From Pseudoalteromonas sp. 0303 (GTDB lineage: Bacteria; Pseudomonadota; Gammaproteobacteria; Enterobacterales; Alteromonadaceae): 64,000 nucleotides of DNA. This document shows, piece after piece, positions 16,235-27,378 of this stretch (within the stretch, counting starts at the first letter, position 1; the number at the start of each line of letters is the position of its first letter). A program made the translations under genes and the position numbers. The notes below the pieces were generated by a model. That model did no database searches and had not been told where the DNA came from. It worked only from the letters and a program-made list of their open reading frames with translations. Where the stretch lies: contig NZ_JABVXF010000006.1 of NCBI RefSeq assembly GCF_013349995.1, forward strand, positions 1-64,000, given 5' to 3'.

Positions 16235-17548
16235 TTAAGGGTAAAAACTCAGCATTAACGATATAAACACGCCAGTGATAATCAGCTGCACAAGGCAAAA
16301 GCCCATGATGTCTTTTGCTTTTAAGCCGGCAATAGCAAGTACGGGGAGTGCCCAGAACGGCTGAATAAGGTTAGTCCAAGCATCGCCCCATGCGACAGCC
16401 ATAGCAACACGTGGCATGTCAGCGCCAAGTGTTTGTGCTGCAGGAATGACAATCGGCGCTTGCACTGCCCATTGTCCGCCGCCTGACGGCACAAATATAT
16501 TCACAAACCCTGCGCTTAAAAAGCTCCAAAAAGGCAGCGTTTCGGCTGTTGCAATGGCAATAAACCCTTCAGAGATTTGTTGAGCAAGTCCCGTTTTTAC
16601 CATAATGGCCATGATCCCCGCATAAAAGGGAAATTGAATCACAATACCTGCGCCACTAGGGATTGCTTGCTGTAAGCTGCTAAGTAAATTATGCGGCGTT
16701 TGATGCAGTAAAATTGCGCTAAATAAGAAAATAGCGATCACGCTATTTAAGTTTAAGCCGCCTCCGTTTAGCACAAAATAATAGAATAAATAGGCAAGAC
16801 CAAAGGCACCTATACCCATACCTAGCAAACGGCTATGTTCAATTACTTCGGCGGGGCGGGTAGGTGTATCTGCTTGCTTTGATTTATCTTCAAGCTTTGC
16901 GGGGTCAACATAAACGCTGTCTTTTTCGCTTGGCAACATATAGCGATTTACCAGCGGCATGATAATAAACAAGCCCACAACAATAGCGATATTAAATGCC
17001 GAAAAAATCGTGTTTTCGGTGCCTATTACCCCAATACTTTGCTCTGCAAAGTGGCCATCGGTTGCGATTGTCAGCGGCACTGAACCGGCTAAGCCGCCAT
17101 GCCAAACAATAAAGCCCGAATAGGCACTGGCCACTAACAAACGGTAATCTACGCGGGTTTGCTTCGCAATTGCCTTGGCGAACAAAGCGCCAATTACTAA
17201 ACCAAAGCCCCAATTTAGCCAACTTGCTAATAAAGACACGAGCGTAACGAGTATGATCGCTTTAGCAGGGCTGTTGGCAAGAGTCGCGAGTTTGTTGAGT
17301 ATACTGCGCATCACCGGGGTACTCGCTAGCATGTAGCCCGTTAGCAGTACTAGCAGCATTTGCATGGCAAATTGTAATAGGTTCCAAAATCCACCACCCC
17401 AAGCCGCGAGCACTTGCGTGGGCGTTGACGGCGTAAAGAGGCTCGCAACGATAAAGCTCAGCAAGGTGAGTAATATAACAAATACAAACGGGTCGGGTAG
17501 ATAACGCTCTACTAGTTTAGTGAATGGTTTAGCAACGCGATTTAGCAT
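16235..17548 (-). CDS. atoE: Short-chain fatty acid transporter, AtoE family
   Basis: The 437-residue integral membrane protein has about 11-12 hydrophobic segments. Features of the AtoE family are present: the N-terminal RYLPDPFVFVILLT, the central WLNWGFGLVIGALFAK and the conserved FVPSGGGQWAVQAPIV and WGDAWTNLIQPFWALP. The family is thought to take up short-chain fatty acids such as acetoacetate or butyrate across the inner membrane. No ato catabolic genes are adjacent, so the substrate is taken from the family only. It converges with the microcin locus and begins 116 bp before cheV on the same strand. Confidence 0.93.
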   Translation of the reverse strand: MLNRVAKPFTKLVERYLPDPFVFVILLTLLSFIVASLFTPSTPTQVLAAWGGGFWNLLQFAMQMLLVLLTGYMLASTPVMRSILNKLATLANSPAKAIILVTLVSLLASWLNWGFGLVIGALFAKAIAKQTRVDYRLLVASAYSGFIVWHGGLAGSVPLTIATDGHFAEQSIGVIGTENTIFSAFNIAIVVGLFIIMPLVNRYMLPSEKDSVYVDPAKLEDKSKQADTPTRPAEVIEHSRLLGMGIGAFGLAYLFYYFVLNGGGLNLNSVIAIFLFSAILLHQTPHNLLSSLQQAIPSGAGIVIQFPFYAGIMAIMVKTGLAQQISEGFIAIATAETLPFWSFLSAGFVNIFVPSGGGQWAVQAPIVIPAAQTLGADMPRVAMAVAWGDAWTNLIQPFWALPVLAIAGLKAKDIMGFCLVQLIITGVFISLMLSFYP

Positions 17549-17663
17549 AGTTTTTATTGTTGTCGTCGAATCGATAATGCCAATAAATCATGATTAACGA
17601 TGATTGGCAAATTGCGACGTCGTTGCTTTAGCTTATGCCTTTAAAAACTGATGCTAAATGCGC

Positions 17664-18617
17664 TTACTGTGAATCTTGCTCTAGCATGGCTTTTAAGCGG
17701 GCTTGAACTTCTTCTACTAACAGTATTGGCTGGAATTTTGATAAGAAGGCATTACAACCAACCTTCTCAACTAAAGCTTGGTTAAAGCTACCACTCAAAG
17801 ATGTATTAAGCACAATATGTAGGTTCTTCATGCGGCTATCGTTACGAATTTCGTGTGTTAAACGGTAGCCATCCATTGCTGGCATTTCAGCATCGGTGAT
17901 CACCATGAGTAGCTCTTTCTCAACATCTTTGCCTTGATCAGCCCAGCCTTTTAGCATTTCGAGTGCTTCAAGTCCGTTACGAGCAGGTATGATTTCGATG
18001 CCAAGTTGCGACAAGGTATCGCTTACTTGCTTACGAGCAGTTGGCGAATCATCGGCGTGAAGAATCTTGCGGCCTGCAAACTCGTTCACGATGCTTTTAT
18101 CAAGAATGTCTTCAGATATTTGGACTTCGTACTCAACGATTTCTGCAAGCACTTTTTCTACATCGATAATTTCAACCAGCTGCTCTTGGCCATCGCGTTT
18201 TATTTTCGTTAAGGCTGTTAGGTAATGATTTTTACCAATTGCCGTTGGCGGCGGCATGATATCTGACCACGTCATATTGATGATTTGATCAACTTTACCA
18301 ATTAAAAAGCCTTGCACGGTACGATTGTACTCGGTGATAACGAGGTTTGTATCTTCGATGTGTTTAGCTTCAGGCATGTTTATCGCTCTGCGCAAATCAA
18401 TCACCGGAATTGATTCGCCACGAATATTTACAACCCCAGAAACTTTAGGGTGGGCGTGAGGAATTTTGCTAATTTGCGGTAACTTCACCACTTCTTTAAC
18501 TTTAAACACATTGAGAGCGAATAAGTGGCGACTGTGTAGGTAAAATAGTAAAAGCTCTAAGCGGTTTTCACCGACCAGTTGCGTACGCTTATCGACGGAA
18601 GCAAGAACACCTGACAT
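17664..18617 (-). CDS. cheV: Chemotaxis protein CheV (CheW-receiver)
   Basis: The 317-residue cytoplasmic protein has an N-terminal CheW-like domain (residues about 18-160; FALNVFKVKEVVK, VSGVVNIRGESIPVIDL) and a C-terminal receiver domain (ILHADDSPTARKQV; phosphoacceptor Asp in MVITDAEMPAMDG). In place of the usual KPF switch motif the receiver has LSKFQPILL, with the Lys retained. CheV couples chemoreceptors to CheA and buffers phosphate. No other che gene is in the window, so it is a stand-alone copy. Confidence 0.95.
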   Translation of the reverse strand: MSGVLASVDKRTQLVGENRLELLLFYLHSRHLFALNVFKVKEVVKLPQISKIPHAHPKVSGVVNIRGESIPVIDLRRAINMPEAKHIEDTNLVITEYNRTVQGFLIGKVDQIINMTWSDIMPPPTAIGKNHYLTALTKIKRDGQEQLVEIIDVEKVLAEIVEYEVQISEDILDKSIVNEFAGRKILHADDSPTARKQVSDTLSQLGIEIIPARNGLEALEMLKGWADQGKDVEKELLMVITDAEMPAMDGYRLTHEIRNDSRMKNLHIVLNTSLSGSFNQALVEKVGCNAFLSKFQPILLVEEVQARLKAMLEQDSQ

Positions 18618-18762
18618 ATTTCACCCTAAACACCTAATACAGAGATAGTATAGTCTACTATCATTTTTCATCGACATGCATTAGTAATTTTCCATCAGTT
18701 GCCAAAATGCAAGCATTACAGTACCGTATCGATAATTTCTTCCACTATAAATCGCAAGGATC

Positions 18763-19827
18763 ATGCATCATATATTTAATCGTTTAGTGGTACTTATTCG
18801 CAGTCACATTGATCAAGTAAGTTGGCAGGCTGTGGTATTTACTACGCTTTTGCATATGCTACTTATTTGGTGGCTGCTTATGCTTGCAGGAGAGCAAGCG
18901 CTCACACCACTTAGTACTTATTTTTATTATTATGTAGTAACTACATCTACAGTTGGCTATGGCGATTTTAGCGCAAGCACCGAGCTTGGCCGTTGGATTG
19001 TCGCATTATTGCAAATACCTTTTGGTTTAGCATTATTTGGCGTTCTGTTAGGAAAGACAGGGCAAACAGTAACTTATTTAATTAGGCGCGCTATGACGGG
19101 TGATAAAAGCTTCGCACATATAAACAATCACATTATTATCTTTGGTTGGCACGATACACGTACTAAAAAGATGGTTGACTATATCTTGGCCGATCATAAA
19201 CGCTTAGATCGTCGTATTTTATTGGCGGTTACTGAACAAATGGAACATCCGTTTTTAGCAAATCCTATGGTTGATTTTGCTCGTCTAAGTAGCTTTACTG
19301 ACTTAGATGAGTTGAAAAGAATTGCCATTGATCGCGCCGATAAAATTATCATTGATGGCCAAGACGATGACCAAACGTTTACAACAGCCCTGCGCATTAG
19401 CAAGTTGGTCAATGAACAGTGCCACATTAGCGCGCACTTTACTGATGAAACTAAAATCGAAATGCTACATGAGCATTGCCACAATGTAGAATGTAGCAGT
19501 GCTAAGTCAGCCGAGATCTTAGTGCGCTCAATGCAAGACCCAGGTTCAAGTCGTGTGCAAGAAGAGCTGTTATCGACACTACATGGGGATACTCAATTTA
19601 GTTTACCAATTCCAAAAGGCGTGCAAGCAATGGAGTTTGGCAAGCTGTTTCATCACTTTAAATATAGTCATGATGCTATATTACTGGGTGTCGCACATAA
19701 TTTGAGTGCAAAAAATATGGACTTAAACCCGCCACTTGATTACGTGGTAAGTGAGGGAGATATTTTGCATTATATTGCTGCGGAGCGTGTTTTGAGTGAC
19801 GAAGTTGATTGGTCAACGTTGGTATAA
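18763..19827 (+). CDS. Potassium channel with TrkA-N regulatory domain
   Basis: The 354-residue protein has two membrane helices flanking a pore loop with the K+ selectivity filter TTSTVGYGD (residues about 61-69). A cytosolic RCK/TrkA-N Rossmann domain follows from about 124 (HIIIFGWHDTRTKKMV), although its usual GxGxxG nucleotide loop reads GWHDTR. The C-terminus (SEGDILHYIAAERVL) resembles TrkA-C. It should be a ligand-gated K+ channel of the MthK type in the inner membrane. The ATG follows an AAGGATC ribosome site. The small gene at 19831 starts 3 bp after its stop and is co-translated. Confidence 0.9.
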   Translation: MHHIFNRLVVLIRSHIDQVSWQAVVFTTLLHMLLIWWLLMLAGEQALTPLSTYFYYYVVTTSTVGYGDFSASTELGRWIVALLQIPFGLALFGVLLGKTGQTVTYLIRRAMTGDKSFAHINNHIIIFGWHDTRTKKMVDYILADHKRLDRRILLAVTEQMEHPFLANPMVDFARLSSFTDLDELKRIAIDRADKIIIDGQDDDQTFTTALRISKLVNEQCHISAHFTDETKIEMLHEHCHNVECSSAKSAEILVRSMQDPGSSRVQEELLSTLHGDTQFSLPIPKGVQAMEFGKLFHHFKYSHDAILLGVAHNLSAKNMDLNPPLDYVVSEGDILHYIAAERVLSDEVDWSTLV

Positions 19828-19830
19828 TTT

Positions 19831-20043
19831 ATGAACGAAGTTGTGTTTTTAATTATTGTACTCAGTGCCTACATTTTACCTGTGGTCATTGTGCTCAATA
19901 GTAAACGCACTCAAGGCCACGAAAAGAATGCTTGGTTAATCGGTATCATCTTCTTTTCGTGGTTAGCTTTAGTAATGTACTTAACAATCATCCCTAAGCA
20001 CGGACGGGTCAAGAAACACCGTAAAGTAAAACCAAAGGGTTAA
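19831..20043 (+). CDS. Small two-helix membrane protein, PLDc_N-like
   Basis: The 70-residue protein has two hydrophobic helices (residues 4-22 and 34-54) around a polar loop with Lys/Glu, and a strongly basic tail (GRVKKHRKVKPKG). The pattern, YILPVVIVLNSKRTQGHEKNAWLIGIIF... split by a charged loop, resembles the N-terminal membrane domain of phospholipase D-like proteins and of superinfection-immunity proteins. Function is unknown. It starts 3 bp after the K+ channel gene, so the two are probably one transcript. Confidence 0.7.
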   Translation: MNEVVFLIIVLSAYILPVVIVLNSKRTQGHEKNAWLIGIIFFSWLALVMYLTIIPKHGRVKKHRKVKPKG

Positions 20044-20069
20044 CTCTCCTCAAATTGACAGCTGCTGTG

Positions 20070-21101
20070 TCACTTCAACTGTTTTAGTTTATGGTCTATC
20101 ACAGGATCATCGGGTGAGAGTTGCTGCGCTACTTCTAAGACCTTAATTGCATCGTTTGGGTGCTCATCTTGATGTTTGATTGCAACATCAATCAGCGGTT
20201 GTACATCAATCGCATCTTTTTGCTCTTGCATGTGCTCGGCTTTTTCTTCAGCTAAAATTGTATGCGCGGTGCTTAGTAAGGCTAAACGATGTGGCGAACT
20301 CTTGTTTGCCTTATTTAGACGACGATAATAGTCTTCTTTAAAGCGCAGCGTTTTGGTTTGCTGGCGGAATTGGGCTACATCAACTTGCTGGTGGCTAATA
20401 AAATCAACAGCAACATCTTTATAAAAGCCAAACTTATTTAAATATGTTGCATGAACACTGTGGCCCATACCAAACACGCGTAAGTGGGTTAGTTGTGGGT
20501 AACGTTTAGCATGAGCTCGGTCGATGCGATTAGTTGGGTCGTAAATAATATAACCCTTTGCATGGCCTAAATCTAAATCGTGGTAGTCACCGTTCCAATC
20601 AAATTTTTGCGCGATGTCGGTACTTGAACGATCATCCCATGGCGCTTTTTCTTTATTTTTTGTGCTAACTGGGTGAAAGAGTAAAACCTTGTCTAGCTTT
20701 AATAGATTGGCAAAGGCGCCAACGGCAAAGCCTCCTCGACTCAATCCATAACCTAACCGCTCTTTGAACCCGCCAATCAGTGGTGCTAGCTGTTCAATAA
20801 AAAACAACAGGTTACGGTGCCTAAACCAGTTGCTAATGCCTAAATGTTGAAAGGCGATGATATTCACATCTTGCTTTTTCGCGAGCTTATAAGCCCAAGG
20901 CGAAAAATCATCAGTGATATCATGTTCTTGATAATTTGTTCCAGCAGGAGAGAAGGTAATTAGCAGGGGCTTATTGGCATCAATGATATGGTATTTCACA
21001 TAAACATCACCGAGCAAATCACCACCAGTCATAGGCACAAGGCTTTGTTGCTCATCGCGTGGCAGGTTGGTCCATTCCTCTAACCAATACAATAATTTCA
21101 T
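20070..21101 (-). CDS. Hypothetical protein with alpha/beta-hydrolase-like core
   Basis: The 343-residue protein was not assigned to a family. Around residue 115-125 the sequence GYGLSRGGFAVG looks like a nucleophile elbow (GxSxGG) of the alpha/beta-hydrolase fold, and FGMGHSVHATYL could hold the catalytic His. The C-terminal 80 residues are charged and helical and may carry a TPR-like element (KVLEVAQQLSPDDPVI). No signal peptide is seen, so it is probably cytoplasmic. It converges with the small gene at 19831 and lies 85 bp downstream of the EVE-domain gene. Confidence 0.65.
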   Translation of the reverse strand: MKLLYWLEEWTNLPRDEQQSLVPMTGGDLLGDVYVKYHIIDANKPLLITFSPAGTNYQEHDITDDFSPWAYKLAKKQDVNIIAFQHLGISNWFRHRNLLFFIEQLAPLIGGFKERLGYGLSRGGFAVGAFANLLKLDKVLLFHPVSTKNKEKAPWDDRSSTDIAQKFDWNGDYHDLDLGHAKGYIIYDPTNRIDRAHAKRYPQLTHLRVFGMGHSVHATYLNKFGFYKDVAVDFISHQQVDVAQFRQQTKTLRFKEDYYRRLNKANKSSPHRLALLSTAHTILAEEKAEHMQEQKDAIDVQPLIDVAIKHQDEHPNDAIKVLEVAQQLSPDDPVIDHKLKQLK

Positions 21102-21186
21102 ACATCCCCCACGTTACCTCTAAAATAAAGGGGCAAAATTATAGCAAAAATAGCAGCTAATTAAAAATGGCTTCCATTTTAGAGTC

Positions 21187-21648
21187 TTAGCTTTCGCTCA
21201 TTGCGATGATCTGTTGCCAGTCATGTTCGGTGACAGGCATTACTGACAATCGGCCGCCTTTTTTAAGAGCGATTTCGGTAATTGACTCATTGGCTTTAAT
21301 CGCCTGTAGGCTAACTAGCTTTTCAAGGTGTGCTTGATATTGCACATCGACTACAAACCAGCGCGGGTTATCAGCAGTTGCTTTAGCATCGTAGTAATCG
21401 CTATTTAAATCAAACTGTGTTGGGTCGGCATAAGCTTCGCGAGTCACCGTAGCGATACCTGCAACACCCACTTGCTTACAACTTGAATGATAAATCATTA
21501 CCAAGTCACCATGCTTGATACCATCGCGAAGAAAGTTGCGGGCTTGATAATTACGCACGCCATCCCACATAGAGGTTTGCTCAGGTGCGTTTTTTAGATC
21601 ATCAATTGAAAATGCATCGGGTTCGGTTTTAAAAAGCCAATAAGCCAT
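21187..21648 (-). CDS. EVE domain-containing protein
   Basis: The 153-residue protein is a single EVE (PUA-like) domain: YWLFKTEPDAFSIDDL at the N-terminus, then WDGVRNYQARNFLRDGIKHGDLVMIYHS, and the C-terminal VMPVTEHDWQQIIAM. The fold binds modified bases in DNA or RNA, as in the human THYN1 relatives; the ligand here is not known. It is divergent from tesB, with 79 bp between them. In other gammaproteobacteria such genes are housekeeping-like and not part of defence clusters, and nothing around this one suggests otherwise. Confidence 0.9.
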   Translation of the reverse strand: MAYWLFKTEPDAFSIDDLKNAPEQTSMWDGVRNYQARNFLRDGIKHGDLVMIYHSSCKQVGVAGIATVTREAYADPTQFDLNSDYYDAKATADNPRWFVVDVQYQAHLEKLVSLQAIKANESITEIALKKGGRLSVMPVTEHDWQQIIAMSES

Positions 21649-21727
21649 AATGAGGTGCTCTTACAAAGATTTACTTCCAATTAGTCTATAGTATCATTAA
21701 ACGCTTGTCGGGATTGAGGATAAATAA

Positions 21728-22585
21728 ATGAGCCAAGTATTAGATGACCTACTGTCATTAATGTCGTTAGAAGAGATTGAGCAAGGCTTGTATCGCGGGC
21801 AAAGCCAAGATTTAGGATTTAGAGCTGTATTCGGTGGTCAAGTAATGGGCCAAGCTCTATCTGCCGCAAAAGAAACATTACCACAAGGGCGTATTGTTCA
21901 CTCTTTACACTCTTACTTTTTGCGCCCAGGTGATGCTGCAAAGCCGATTGTCTATGATGTAGAAAATATCCGTGATGGTAAAAGTTTTAGTACTCGCCGT
22001 GTAAAAGCAATTCAATATGGTAAGCCGATTTTTTACATGACAGCTTCTTTCCAAGGTGAAGAAGAGGGCTTATCACATCAAGCGCAGATGCCTGATGTAC
22101 CACAGCCTGAAGAATTAAAGTCATCGCTTGAATTTTACCAAGCAAATGCAGAGCTTATTCCTGAACCAATTCGAAATAAGTTCATCCGAGAAGTACCAAT
22201 TGAAATGCGTCCTGTGACCTTTCATAACCCATTCAAACCACAAGTGATGGAGCCAGTTAAGCATATTTGGTTTAAAGCTAATGGTGAGATGCCTGACGAT
22301 CAGCGTATTCATAATTACTTACTTGCGTACGCATCTGACTTTGAATTTTTACCAACTGCATTACAGCCGCATGGGGTATCGTTTATGCAGCCGAATATGC
22401 AGGTTGCAACAATTGACCATGCAATGTGGTTTCACCGCCCGTTTAGACTAGACGATTGGATTTTATATTCGATTGATAGCCCAAGTGCGAGCTCTGGTCG
22501 TGGTTTGGTGCGAGGTCAGTTCTTTGACCGTCAAGGCAATTTGGTTGCCTCAACGATCCAAGAAGGGGTTATGCGTCAGCGTTAA
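21728..22585 (+). CDS. tesB: Acyl-CoA thioesterase II TesB
   Basis: The 285-residue protein is a double-hotdog thioesterase that hydrolyses medium and long acyl-CoA to the free acid and CoA in the cytoplasm. The typical TesB features are [13 protein letters not shown] near residue 34, [12 protein letters not shown] near 59, [10 protein letters not shown], the catalytic Asp in [13 protein letters not shown], and [14 protein letters not shown]. Length matches E. coli TesB. The ATG follows a GGATAA sequence. It converges with plsB, overlapping it by 4 bp. Confidence 0.95.
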   Translation: MSQVLDDLLSLMSLEEIEQGLYRGQSQDLGFRAVFGGQVMGQALSAAKETLPQGRIVHSLHSYFLRPGDAAKPIVYDVENIRDGKSFSTRRVKAIQYGKPIFYMTASFQGEEEGLSHQAQMPDVPQPEELKSSLEFYQANAELIPEPIRNKFIREVPIEMRPVTFHNPFKPQVMEPVKHIWFKANGEMPDDQRIHNYLLAYASDFEFLPTALQPHGVSFMQPNMQVATIDHAMWFHRPFRLDDWILYSIDSPSASSGRGLVRGQFFDRQGNLVASTIQEGVMRQR

Positions 22586-25035
22586 TCTTTTGTGTGCTGA
22601 GCTTGGCTTTGCACTATATCGTCAATTGACTGCCAGACCCGTGCTGGCAGCAATGCTTTAAGATATAAATACACTTCACACAGCTCATTGCTACCCGTTA
22701 AGCCTTGCTCTGTTTCGGTAATTAGCTTTTGCTCTCGCAAGCTTGAAATAAAACCAATAAGTACTTTTTTGTCGAAGAACTCAGGGGTTTTAATGCCGTG
22801 CAAGGTACCTAAGCGCTCTGCTAACACTTGGCTTTCGTGTTCAAGTTCTTCACGCTCAATACCACTGCTAGTTTGAATAAAACCAACCACGATAGCGTAG
22901 CGTTGTAGTGTTAAACTTAAGGCGCGACCGAGCATTTCGAGTTTCGCTAAACAGTCGTTGCTGTTTGTGATCTTGATATTATCGCCATCAATTTCAATCA
23001 GGTCTTGATCAACGAAGCTTGCGAGTACGCGAGTAATGTAGTTTTCATCTAACTCATGCAAGAACCACTCTTTGGCAAACAGTGGGTAAAAACGTGCGAT
23101 CAAGGCTTGGCAATCAGCCATGGTAGTTTGATGTGCTTTGAATAAATGCAGCGCCAATAAGCTCGGTACTGCAAATAAGTGCAACACGTTATTACGGTAG
23201 TAGTTGAATAGTGTTTTTTCTTTATCGTTAATCGCGATAATTTCGCCAAACTCATCACTGATCACATCAAACTTATTAAGTTTAAGTGCATGCTCTAGCA
23301 GCTGCTCGGCGCTTTCGTCTGGTGTGGTCACCTTTTCGCTGTAGCTTGCGCTTCGCTGTAAATGTAAGTAAAACTCAAGCTGAGCAATCAGCTTAGGTTT
23401 ACTTAACGCGTGTTTATCATTTACCAGTAATATCATCGCAAGTAGATTCACTGCATTGAGTGCAGCGGCGCTATTAATATTAACCATTACCTTATCAGCG
23501 AGGTTAGCGACTTGTGGTCCAAGCCATTGTGGCTTTTGCACGTCGGTTGGGTGGATCGACTCTCGCCAATCAGGTTGTTGATCATTGAGATATTGGTTTA
23601 TTGATATAGGGTCGCCAAAGTTTAAATAACCACGACCATAGTTTTTAAGGTTTTTAATTGCTTTAAAGATACCTAATACCGACTCACCTTTTTTATCGTT
23701 ACCGGCAAGCTCTTTTAAGTAAGTATTAATTTCCATTACGTGCTCATAACCAATGTATACAGGCACAATTGAAATAGGGCGGTCTATGCCACGTAACATG
23801 GCTTGTAATGTCATGGCGAGCATACCTGTTTTTGGCGGTAACAAGCGACCAGTACGGCTACGACCACCTTCAGTGTAAAACTTTACTGAATAGCCTTTGA
23901 TAAATAACTGGCTCAGGTACTCTTTAAATACTGACGAATACAATTTATTGCCCGCGAATGAGCGGCGAATAAAGAAAGCACCACTGCGACGGAAAATCCC
24001 CCCTGCCGGGAAGAAGTTTAAGTTGATACCGGCAGCGATATGAGGCGGAACTAAGCCTAAATGGTAAATAGAATAGGTCAGCAATAAGTAATCCATATGC
24101 GATCGGTGACATGGCATATAGATAATCTCGTGGCCTTTATCTGTAAGCTCATGCACCTGCTCAGAAAATTTAATATCAATCCCGTTATAAAGCTTATTCC
24201 ACAGCCAAGTTAAAATACGGTCTGCAACACGAATGGTGGCATCGCTGTAATTGGCGGCAATCTCATCAAGTAGCTTCAGCGCATTTTGGCGAGCTTGCTC
24301 TTGGCTGATGTTTTTTTCTTTCGCTTCTATTTGAATTGCTTTTTTTATTGTTGGTGAGGCAAGTAGCGAATTAAATAACTGCTCACGTGATGGCATTTTC
24401 GGGCCTGTCGCTGCCAATTTTTGGCGACGAAAGTGTACGCGGGCTACACGTAAAAGCTTATGTGGTAGTTCATCAACCTCAGCTTTTTCATTGACCAATA
24501 AAGATAAATCGAGCGGCTGACTAAAGCGAATAAAGTTATCGCGCCCAGAAAATAGCAACACAAAGAATTTACGAAACCAGCTGGGTGTTAATGAATGAGA
24601 CACCAAAGTACCTAAACCTGGCTTTTCTTTGCCTGGGTTTCGGCCCCATAAAATCGTCACCGGGATCACTTGGACGTTTTTCTCACCTGATTGCATCAGG
24701 TGGTCAATAATTTGTTTGCCTTGCTGCAGGGCATTGCTTGGCTTGCTTTTATTACCAAATAGCGGTGGTGGGTTTTGAATACCGATAAAGCGATCAAGTT
24801 CTGCATTACCTAATAACTGCTCTTCGGTCGGGTTAGGTAAGCCGTATTTTTTACATACCCTTGCCAGTGCCGCTAAATCAGAGCGTGCATTTAGCCTAAC
24901 AATATAAAAAGTAGGGTTGGCTGGGTTTAGATTGTATTGTTCAATCGGATTTTCTGGCAGCACCTTACTTTTTACAAACAAGCGGTTCATACCGGCAGAA
25001 ATGAAATTTAAACAACGATTAATGATTCGCATCAA
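22582..25035 (-). CDS. plsB: Glycerol-3-phosphate 1-O-acyltransferase PlsB
   Basis: The 817-residue inner-membrane enzyme transfers an acyl group to glycerol-3-phosphate, the first step in phospholipid synthesis. The acyltransferase blocks are visible: HRSHMDYLL (HX4D, about residue 310), [23 protein letters not shown] and [11 protein letters not shown]. Length is close to the E. coli enzyme. In E. coli and relatives plsB lies next to lexA; here the divergent neighbour is the S10 ribosomal operon. Confidence 0.97.
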   Translation of the reverse strand: MMRIINRCLNFISAGMNRLFVKSKVLPENPIEQYNLNPANPTFYIVRLNARSDLAALARVCKKYGLPNPTEEQLLGNAELDRFIGIQNPPPLFGNKSKPSNALQQGKQIIDHLMQSGEKNVQVIPVTILWGRNPGKEKPGLGTLVSHSLTPSWFRKFFVLLFSGRDNFIRFSQPLDLSLLVNEKAEVDELPHKLLRVARVHFRRQKLAATGPKMPSREQLFNSLLASPTIKKAIQIEAKEKNISQEQARQNALKLLDEIAANYSDATIRVADRILTWLWNKLYNGIDIKFSEQVHELTDKGHEIIYMPCHRSHMDYLLLTYSIYHLGLVPPHIAAGINLNFFPAGGIFRRSGAFFIRRSFAGNKLYSSVFKEYLSQLFIKGYSVKFYTEGGRSRTGRLLPPKTGMLAMTLQAMLRGIDRPISIVPVYIGYEHVMEINTYLKELAGNDKKGESVLGIFKAIKNLKNYGRGYLNFGDPISINQYLNDQQPDWRESIHPTDVQKPQWLGPQVANLADKVMVNINSAAALNAVNLLAMILLVNDKHALSKPKLIAQLEFYLHLQRSASYSEKVTTPDESAEQLLEHALKLNKFDVISDEFGEIIAINDKEKTLFNYYRNNVLHLFAVPSLLALHLFKAHQTTMADCQALIARFYPLFAKEWFLHELDENYITRVLASFVDQDLIEIDGDNIKITNSNDCLAKLEMLGRALSLTLQRYAIVVGFIQTSSGIEREELEHESQVLAERLGTLHGIKTPEFFDKKVLIGFISSLREQKLITETEQGLTGSNELCEVYLYLKALLPARVWQSIDDIVQSQAQHTKD

Positions 25036-25246
25036 CTCACCAAAGTTATTAGTAGATATTAAATAGACCGAGTCTGGTCAAAAATAAGCGGCATAGAATA
25101 ACAATTATTAACTGGACTGACCATTTAAAAGCGATTTTCTAGCCTCTTTACTCGCACAAGTATAATTTAAAGACGCTAATGTTATTGATAAAGTTCGAAA
25201 ATTAAACAAAATTTAATTTAGACCTTTGAGATTTTCAAAATAGTTG

Positions 25247-25274
25247 TTGCATTTATCACCAATCTATCTATAAT
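25247..25274 (+). promoter_or_regulatory. S10 operon promoter
   Basis: TTGCAT (25247-25252) and TATAAT (25269-25274) are 16 bp apart, followed by the structured leader. A second reading of the -35 is TTGTTG at 25244 with a longer spacer. Placement about 190 bp upstream of rpsJ fits a leader-bearing r-protein operon. Confidence 0.75.
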
Positions 25275-25280
25275 ACGCAG

Positions 25281-25776
<496 letters not shown>

Positions 25777-25803
25777 TCGGAAGATTAGAGAGGTTTTAGG
25801 AAA

Positions 25804-26439
25804 ATGGCATTAGGTCTAGTCGGTCGTAAAGTGGGTATGACACGTATCTTCACTGAAGATGGTGTATCTATCCCTGTGACAGTTATCGAAGCGACACCTA
25901 ACCGCATTGCTCAGATCAAATCTGAAGCAACTGACGGTTATAACGCGCTTCAAGTAACCGCAGGCACTAAAAAAGCAAGCCGTGTAAACAAAGCAGCAGC
26001 GGGTCACTTCGCTAAAGCTGGTGTTGAAGCGGGTCGCGGTCTGTGGGAATTCCGCCTAAATGGTGGTGAAGGCGATTTTGAAGTAGGCGCTGAGCTTACT
26101 GTTGAATTATTCAACGAAATCAACAAAGTTGACGTAACCGGTACTTCTAAAGGTAAAGGTTTCCAAGGTGGTGTTAAGCGCTGGAACTTCAGCATGCAAG
26201 ACGCTACTCACGGTAACTCTCTATCTCACCGTGCTCCTGGTTCAATCGGTCAAAACCAATCACCTGGTAAGGTGTTTAAAGGTAAGAAAATGGCCGGTCA
26301 CATGGGTGCTGAGCGTGTAACGACTCAAAACTTAGAACTAGTTCGCGTTGACGCTGAGCGTAACTTGCTTTTAGTTAAAGGTGCAGTACCTGGCGCTATC
26401 GGCGGTGACGTTATCGTTAAACCAGCTGTTAAAGCATAA
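25804..26439 (+). CDS. rplC: 50S ribosomal protein L3
   Basis: The 211-residue protein starts [20 protein letters not shown] and carries the conserved loop with [15 protein letters not shown] and [23 protein letters not shown], whose Gln is the residue methylated by PrmB in enterics. L3 is an early-assembly protein near the peptidyl transferase centre. It starts 27 bp after rpsJ. Confidence 0.99.
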   Translation: MALGLVGRKVGMTRIFTEDGVSIPVTVIEATPNRIAQIKSEATDGYNALQVTAGTKKASRVNKAAAGHFAKAGVEAGRGLWEFRLNGGEGDFEVGAELTVELFNEINKVDVTGTSKGKGFQGGVKRWNFSMQDATHGNSLSHRAPGSIGQNQSPGKVFKGKKMAGHMGAERVTTQNLELVRVDAERNLLLVKGAVPGAIGGDVIVKPAVKA

Positions 26440-26456
26440 GTCCTGGAGATTTAGTG

Positions 26457-27062
26457 ATGGAATTAGCAATTAAAGACGCTTCTGGCGCTCTTGAAGTTTC
26501 TGAAGCTACTTTTGGACGTGAGTTTAACGAAGCATTAGTACACCAAGTAGTTGTTGCTTACGCAGCAGGTGCTCGTCAAGGTACTCGTGCTCAGAAGACA
26601 CGTTCTGAAGTTAGCGGTGGTGGTAAAAAACCATGGTCTCAAAAAGGTACTGGCCGTGCACGTGCTGGTACAATTCGTAGCCCAATTTGGCGTTCAGGTG
26701 GCGTTAGCTTCGCAGCTAAACCACAAGATCACAGCCAAAAAGTAAACCGTAAAATGTACCGCGGTGCGATCAAAAGCATCTTATCTGAATTAGTTCGTCA
26801 AGAGCGTTTAATCGTTGTTGAGCAGTTTGGTCTTGAAGCACCAAAAACTAAAGAACTAGTTGCTAAGCTTAAAGAACTTGAGCTTAAAGATGTTCTAATC
26901 GTGACTGAAGAAGTAGATGAGAATCTTTTCTTATCGGCACGTAACCTATACAAGGTTGACACGCGTGATGTAGCTGGTATCGATCCTGTAAGCCTAATCG
27001 CTTTCGATAAGGTACTTATTACAGCTGCTGCTGTTAAGCAACTTGAGGAGGCGCTAGCATGA
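26457..27062 (+). CDS. rplD: 50S ribosomal protein L4
   Basis: The 201-residue protein has the E. coli length, with the conserved loop [22 protein letters not shown] that lines the exit tunnel. L4 is also the likely autogenous regulator acting on the leader upstream of rpsJ. The ATG at 26457 ([10 protein letters not shown]) is chosen over a GTG three bases earlier, because it matches the E. coli N-terminus. Its stop overlaps rplW by 4 bp (ATGA), implying coupled translation. Confidence 0.98.
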   Translation: MELAIKDASGALEVSEATFGREFNEALVHQVVVAYAAGARQGTRAQKTRSEVSGGGKKPWSQKGTGRARAGTIRSPIWRSGGVSFAAKPQDHSQKVNRKMYRGAIKSILSELVRQERLIVVEQFGLEAPKTKELVAKLKELELKDVLIVTEEVDENLFLSARNLYKVDTRDVAGIDPVSLIAFDKVLITAAAVKQLEEALA

Positions 27063-27361
27063 TCCGTGAAGAACGTCTTTTAAAAGTGATCCTTGCTCCA
27101 CACATCTCTGAAAAAAGCACTATCGCTGCTGAAGAGAACAACACGATTGTTTTCAAAGTAGCTTCTGATGCAACTAAAGCTGAAATCAAAGCTGCAGCAG
27201 AAAAGCTTTTTGAAGTAGAAGTAACTGGTGTTCGCACACTAAACGTTAAGGGTAAAACAAAACGTACTGGCATGCGTTTCGGTCGTCGTTCAGACTGGAA
27301 GAAAGCTTACGTTACTCTTAAAGAAGGTAGCGAGCTAGACTTTGTCGGCGGCGCCGAGTAA
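27059..27361 (+). CDS. rplW: 50S ribosomal protein L23
   Basis: The 100-residue protein begins [21 protein letters not shown] and has the C-terminal [22 protein letters not shown] of L23, which sits at the tunnel exit and binds trigger factor and SRP. Length equals the E. coli protein. It overlaps rplD by 4 bp and is followed by rplB after 17 bp. Confidence 0.98.
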   Translation: MIREERLLKVILAPHISEKSTIAAEENNTIVFKVASDATKAEIKAAAEKLFEVEVTGVRTLNVKGKTKRTGMRFGRRSDWKKAYVTLKEGSELDFVGGAE

Positions 27362-27378
27362 TAAGGGGAGTTAGAATT

